NCBI GenBank assembly: GCA_904419525.1
Contig: CAJFRT010000003.1
Coordinates: forward strand, 1-64,000
Direction of reading: 5' to 3'
Source of the DNA: Candidatus Gallimonas merdae
GTDB lineage: Bacteria > Bacillota > Clostridia > Christensenellales > Borkfalkiaceae
DNA length: 64,000 bases
Numbering within the stretch: the stretch's first letter is position 1; each line of letters starts with the position of its first letter. Made by a program: the position numbers and the translations under genes. Below, piece after piece: positions 60,244 through 64,000 of the stretch. Under the pieces are notes generated by a model that saw only the letters and a list, made by a program, of their open reading frames with translations, had not been told where the DNA came from and did no database searches.

Positions 60244-62754
60244 TCATTCGCCGTCTTTCTTCGCCTTCTTCTTTTTGCCGATGAGCACGCCTGCCGTGAC
60301 GGCGCCCGCCGCAACCACCACACAGGCGGCGACGATGCCGATGACGGCGCCCGTACCCAGTCCCTTCGGGCTGCCTTCGACGGCGCGGAGCGCGGTCAGC
60401 GCGCGGGACTTCGCCGTATTGCCCGCCGCGGCAGAGGACGCATTATTGATGTTTTGGATCCCCTCTTCCAGCGCGGCGTCGAGCGCCGCTTTGGCTTCGT
60501 CGCTGTACCGATACTGTTCGAGCAGCGCATTGTACTCGGCGCGCAGTTCTTCGACATACTGATCGAGCGTCTCCTTGAGCTGTGCCTCCGCCTCGGCAAG
60601 CGTGGGCACTGCCTGCATCGCGGCAAGAGTCTCGTTATAGAGTGCGTCAACGTCCTCGACGGTGGCAACCTCCATCTCGCAGCCCGCCTCAAACTGAGCG
60701 ACATAGTCGGAAAGGAGCAGCCAGTTGGTGGCGGAATAATCCTCTTCGTTCAGTGTTCCGAGATATTCCTGCAAATCGGCAAGTTTTTCTTCAATGCGCG
60801 CAAGAACTTCCGCCGGAAGATCGTGGTTTTGCTCCGCATAGGCATCTTCGTCGAACTTTGTGGCGTCCAGCGTTGCCTCAAGCACAAAGGGAGATTCCGT
60901 GTTGCGCGCATCGGTGGCATTGGAAATAAACTCTATGTAGAGGATATCCCCTTCCTTCAGATACCATGTCCCGAAGAACGCCTCGTCCGTAGCGCTGTCA
61001 TTCATAGGAGTCGTGCTCACAAGTTTCGTCTCGCCATCGCGCACGATATACACATTGAGCGTGCAGACCTCCGTCCAGCCGGAATCGCCCAGCTCTACGT
61101 CTTCCCCTTCTCTTGCGTCAATGACGAGAGAGCAGTCCTGATTTGCCCGGTAGGCGACGGTCACGCCGATATTCATGCCGACATACCATTTCCAGTTCTG
61201 CGCATAGGCGCCGGGATATTCTTCCTGCAAAGCGCTGTTGGTGAGAACGTCTGCCGCATCGCTCGATTCAAACGTGTCATACGGCGTCATGGTCTCATGC
61301 TGCACGCTTCCCGTGTACATGGTGACGTCCGCCACTGCACCGGAGATCCAGCCGAAGTCGTTCTCGTTAACGGCCTTGGGAAGATCGACATATGTAAAGG
61401 ACTGCATATATGCCTTTACCGCCGTCATCGCCGCATACTGTGTATCGAAATACGCCTGCAATTCCTCTTTGGACGCATAGCTTTCATAGTTTGCAACGTA
61501 GTCGTCATGCGCCTTTTTCAGGGTTGCCCAATCCTGCGGCGTGTAATAGCTCTCCGTCTGTGCATTGTAATAGGCATTCATCTTTGAAAGAAGGTCCGCG
61601 CGCAGCCAGGTGAACGAATCGGGTTCCGTGCCCTCGATCGCGGCGACCGCCGTCTCATATGCCGTTTTCAGCTCCTCTGCCGTTGCATACGTGCCCTCTT
61701 TGAACGCCGTCACATAGCCCTGGATCGTGCTCCACGTCTGCGCCTCGTAATCCGTCTGCGTCAGGGAGGCGACCAGCGCGTCCAGCCGTCCTTCAAAATA
61801 TGTCTTGGAATCGGGCGAAACGGCGTCGATCTCTGCCACGGCGGCGTCATAGGCAGCCTTCGCATCGATCGCGGATTCATAGGAACCCCCTTTGAATGCG
61901 GTGACGCATCCTTCGATCAGGGCCCAGCTCTCATCTGTATAGTCCGATCTGGTGAGAGACGCGACATAGCTGTCCAGCAGGCCGCCGTAGTACGCGCCCG
62001 CATTATCCGTATTCAAAGGCGTGGCGATGACCTGCACGGAATGCATGTTCTGAACATTCCGCAGCCACCCCTCTTCCGTAGTGCTTCCGATCTCGTAATA
62101 GATCACGTCTCCCGTTTCCACCTGGAAGCTGCGGTCGGTCTTGATCACATCAAGGTCAACGTTTCCGTTGCCGTCGGCATCGGGAAGCGCCTCTCCGCTG
62201 ACGCTGTCAACGCCGTTCCGATAGTTCACATAACATTCAAACGTCTCATCCGCGGCGCTGTACTTCCGGATAGAATGAATGAGCGTCGAATTTTCAATTG
62301 CGAGCGAAAGCGAATCGGCTACGGAAAATTTCAGGTCGATGATGCCCTGCATCTTTGAGCGGACAGCGATCACGACGCTCGTATTGGCCGAAAACTGCCA
62401 CTGCCAGTTTTCGGCGTTGAGCGAGGGATAAAGCGTACTTTTCAGCTGATTGCCGTCTCTGCTCTGGTCGGCGGGTCCGTTCCACCCGTCGAATGCCGTA
62501 AGCCCGTAACCGGCGGCTTCTTCATCAAAGGGGCCGATCATCATCTTATAATCGGCGTTCGCTTTCTCCGTGTACCAGTCAAATTTGCTGTATCCCGTAT
62601 GATAGGGAAAATCCTGCAGCGTGTACGTTTCCGCCTCTGCCGCCGCGGGTTCTTCCGCCGCCGCTGACATGCCGCCGACCGCGATCGCCGACGAGAGCGA
62701 CAGCGCACACAACAGCGGCAGCCCAAGCAGCACTGACTTTTTCGTAGATTTCAT
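60244..62754 (-). CDS. Large membrane-anchored surface protein with duplicated beta domains and helical repeats
   Basis: 836 aa from ATG 62754 (AAGGGG upstream). Signal peptide of about 30 residues. A beta-rich domain (about 60-260) and a second one (about 460-650) share the pattern NWxWxxxxNxxVxxAxR, so they look duplicated. Between them lie about three 65-75-residue helical repeats of FIVAR-like style (SYxxDYTxESWxxIxGYVxAFKxGxY), with another after the second beta domain. The C-terminus has one membrane segment and a Lys-rich stop (KKKKAKK) instead of LPXTG. Same strand as the importer operon. Probable glycan or ligand binding; not proven. Confidence 0.85.
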   Translation of the reverse strand: MKSTKKSVLLGLPLLCALSLSSAIAVGGMSAAAEEPAAAEAETYTLQDFPYHTGYSKFDWYTEKANADYKMMIGPFDEEAAGYGLTAFDGWNGPADQSRDGNQLKSTLYPSLNAENWQWQFSANTSVVIAVRSKMQGIIDLKFSVADSLSLAIENSTLIHSIRKYSAADETFECYVNYRNGVDSVSGEALPDADGNGNVDLDVIKTDRSFQVETGDVIYYEIGSTTEEGWLRNVQNMHSVQVIATPLNTDNAGAYYGGLLDSYVASLTRSDYTDESWALIEGCVTAFKGGSYESAIDAKAAYDAAVAEIDAVSPDSKTYFEGRLDALVASLTQTDYEAQTWSTIQGYVTAFKEGTYATAEELKTAYETAVAAIEGTEPDSFTWLRADLLSKMNAYYNAQTESYYTPQDWATLKKAHDDYVANYESYASKEELQAYFDTQYAAMTAVKAYMQSFTYVDLPKAVNENDFGWISGAVADVTMYTGSVQHETMTPYDTFESSDAADVLTNSALQEEYPGAYAQNWKWYVGMNIGVTVAYRANQDCSLVIDAREGEDVELGDSGWTEVCTLNVYIVRDGETKLVSTTPMNDSATDEAFFGTWYLKEGDILYIEFISNATDARNTESPFVLEATLDATKFDEDAYAEQNHDLPAEVLARIEEKLADLQEYLGTLNEEDYSATNWLLLSDYVAQFEAGCEMEVATVEDVDALYNETLAAMQAVPTLAEAEAQLKETLDQYVEELRAEYNALLEQYRYSDEAKAALDAALEEGIQNINNASSAAAGNTAKSRALTALRAVEGSPKGLGTGAVIGIVAACVVVAAGAVTAGVLIGKKKKAKKDGE

Positions 62755-63050
62755 AACACACCCCTTCATCATGATTTGCCCGTCTGTTTTTTGATAGGGC
62801 GCAGGCGTTCCCCGTTCCGTATCCGGTTTGTGAAAATCAGATCATATTTCTCTTTTCATCCGCCCCGGCATTGCCTTTCAGCCACTTCACCGCCGTTCCG
62901 GGCGCCTTTCGGAAAACGGCGTGTGACTTATTTCCGTTTTTTGTTATATCATAGCTTTCCCTGTTCTTCAACCGATTTTCCGAAATCCCGCCGCTACGCA
63001 AAACAAACAGCCGAATTTCAAAATTTTTATATCGGAATGTCCTGCATCCG
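62755..63050. other. Intergenic leader of the surface-protein gene
   Basis: Holds a plausible minus-strand promoter (62943-62971) and an imperfect GC hairpin (62888-62925) within the resulting leader of about 180 nt. No gene is supported; the plus-strand ORF 62776-63105 has shadow-like composition. Confidence 0.5.
62943..62971 (-). promoter_or_regulatory. Possible promoter of the surface-protein/importer operon
   Basis: Minus strand TTGAAG, 17-bp spacer, TATAAC. Confidence 0.5.
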
Positions 63051-64000
63051 TCACTGCTGTTCGGACAGAAGAGTCAGGCTTCCGCTGCCGCCCGCCGCCG
63101 TCTGAAACGCATAGGCCGTGAGCTTGGGCGCAGCGGGCACACAGAGTTCATCGGTCGTCTGCGTAGGGTTCTCCTCGTCGAGGCGGTAGTATACCCGCGA
63201 CGGATCGGGGTCATAAAAGAGCCCGTAACGGGCATAGCCGTTGTCCTGTTCGCCCGCGCCACCCCACGAATCACGGGCGACGTCGTACATCTTGAACAGA
63301 TTGACCGTTTCGACGTAGGGCATTCGCGTGGAAACGGCGTGATAGAGATTGATGACGGACTGCGCGGCAACCGTCTGCCCGCGTCCGAAATCGGAAAAAC
63401 CGATCTCGGACAGGAATACTTTTTTGTGCTTCCCCTCGTTTTCAAGCACGACGGCATAGATGGCATTGTTCTTTTCCACAAAGCTGTCCTCGTCAAGCGG
63501 CGTCAGATCCCACACATAGGGATGCCAGTTGACGACCTGAAAGTAGTCGTCGGGATCCAGGGAGGACTGCTCCTCGCCCTGCGTCGCATAAAATCTGCCG
63601 TATTCGCCGCTTGCGATGTTGTCATAGATCGCCTGAAGAAACCACTGCATACTCGGATCGCCGTTCTCCGTGTCGCTGTTGCCCAGGCCGAAGCGCTCGG
63701 TCAGGCCGCCCATGACGGCAACCGCATCGGGGTTGGCATCATGGATCCCGCGCGAGGCGTACCACAGCATGTCCGTGGCGATCGCCGCCATCTCTTCGGA
63801 AGTAAAGCGCCCGTTCGTCTCGGCGTCGAACATGAAGTCGGGATTGTTCAGCTCGTTGTCTATCTCCCAGTACTGCACCTCGGGAAACTCGGACACCAGA
63901 TGATACCATGTCGTATAGTAGTCCTCCAGCCAGAGAATGTAGTCGCTTCCGGGCACCATGTTGCGCCGCAGCTTTCCGACAGTGGACATGCCGTTGTTAA
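63051..64000 (-). CDS. Glycoside hydrolase-like protein (clan GH-A-type), 5' end beyond the window
   Basis: At least 312 residues; the frame is still open at position 64000 and the track Met (63989) may be internal. Two Glu-centred motifs fit a TIM-barrel retaining glycosidase: VQYWEIDNELNNPDF (acid/base position after Asn) and KVFLSEIGFSDFG (nucleophile). The VVNWHPYVWDLTP segment is also barrel-like. The upstream part with any signal peptide is missing. It may be an arabinofuranosidase, GH39- or GH5-like protein; the family cannot be settled here. Confidence 0.7.
   Translation of the reverse strand, partial: NNGMSTVGKLRRNMVPGSDYILWLEDYYTTWYHLVSEFPEVQYWEIDNELNNPDFMFDAETNGRFTSEEMAAIATDMLWYASRGIHDANPDAVAVMGGLTERFGLGNSDTENGDPSMQWFLQAIYDNIASGEYGRFYATQGEEQSSLDPDDYFQVVNWHPYVWDLTPLDEDSFVEKNNAIYAVVLENEGKHKKVFLSEIGFSDFGRGQTVAAQSVINLYHAVSTRMPYVETVNLFKMYDVARDSWGGAGEQDNGYARYGLFYDPDPSRVYYRLDEENPTQTTDELCVPAAPKLTAYAFQTAAGGSGSLTLLSEQQ

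Noticed and set aside
62776-63105. 109-aa plus-strand ORF in the leader of the surface-protein gene
   Set aside because: Overlaps the conserved end of the glycosidase gene on the other strand; composition is shadow-like and there is no ribosome binding site.

Overview
The window reads as a chromosomal segment of an anaerobic, fermentative, Gram-positive-type bacterium of the class Clostridia. The signs are AGGAGG-type ribosome binding sites, many TTGACA-17-TATAAT promoters, RNase J, a CUT1 importer with no dedicated ATPase, lipoprotein signal peptides and an [FeFe]-hydrogenase operon. Base composition is GC-rich except for AT-rich stretches inside a polysaccharide locus. TGA is used as a stop codon. 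A gut lineage near Christensenellales/Borkfalkiaceae would fit, but that placement is only an impression. I saw no transposase, prophage, CRISPR array or rRNA.

Layout. 0-7 kb: glycogen phosphorylase diverges from a three-gene NADH/ferredoxin-type [FeFe]-hydrogenase operon (hydC-hydB-hydA). 7-9.7 kb: radC and an overlapping histidine kinase/response regulator pair, convergent with the hydrogenase. 9.9-12.5 kb: M20 dipeptidase, tRNA-Glu(CTC), a candidate structured RNA, a small unknown protein and rpsU. 12.6-15.5 kb: ArsR-type regulator, glycerol-1-phosphate dehydrogenase (broken by one in-frame TGA) and a TIM-barrel isomerase. 15.6-19.3 kb: phosphohexomutase and two membrane proteins. 19.4-35.5 kb: a 15-gene exopolysaccharide/capsule operon with its own promoter. 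It encodes an initiating sugar transferase, GDP-mannose synthesis, dTDP-L-rhamnose synthesis, five glycosyltransferases or glycosyltransferase-like proteins, a Wzy-like polymerase and a Wzx flippase. 35.7-44 kb: GH31 and GH3 glycosidases, a D-2-hydroxyacid dehydrogenase, a Gfo/Idh/MocA oxidoreductase, a sugar isomerase and an AraC regulator. 44-47.7 kb: tRNA-Thr(CGT), a lipid kinase, and a four-gene ATGA-coupled cluster (TfoX-N, O-methyltransferase, P-loop kinase, U32 protein) that may act on tRNA. 48-51.6 kb: RNase J and a protein with exact 16-residue tandem repeats. 51.8-54 kb: serC-serA. 54.2-64 kb: a secreted and transport locus with a metallophosphoesterase lipoprotein, solute-binding lipoprotein, nucleoside-hydrolase-family protein, two permeases, a large anchored surface protein and a partial clan GH-A-like glycosidase cut by the window end.

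How the genes work together. Two broad themes are carbohydrate handling (glycogen breakdown, hexomutases, glycosidases, surface polysaccharide, sugar or nucleoside import) and fermentative redox disposal (hydrogenase, D-hydroxyacid dehydrogenase). The most unusual items are the TGA-interrupted but translationally coupled dehydrogenase gene, the inverted copy of the tRNA-Glu 3' end, a terminator-ended intergenic region with RNA-like folding, the 16-residue repeat protein next to a perfect 13-bp dyad, the TfoX/U32 cluster, and an importer operon that joins a nucleoside-hydrolase fold to a surface phosphoesterase. No homology search or folding program was run. All family calls come from motifs read by eye.
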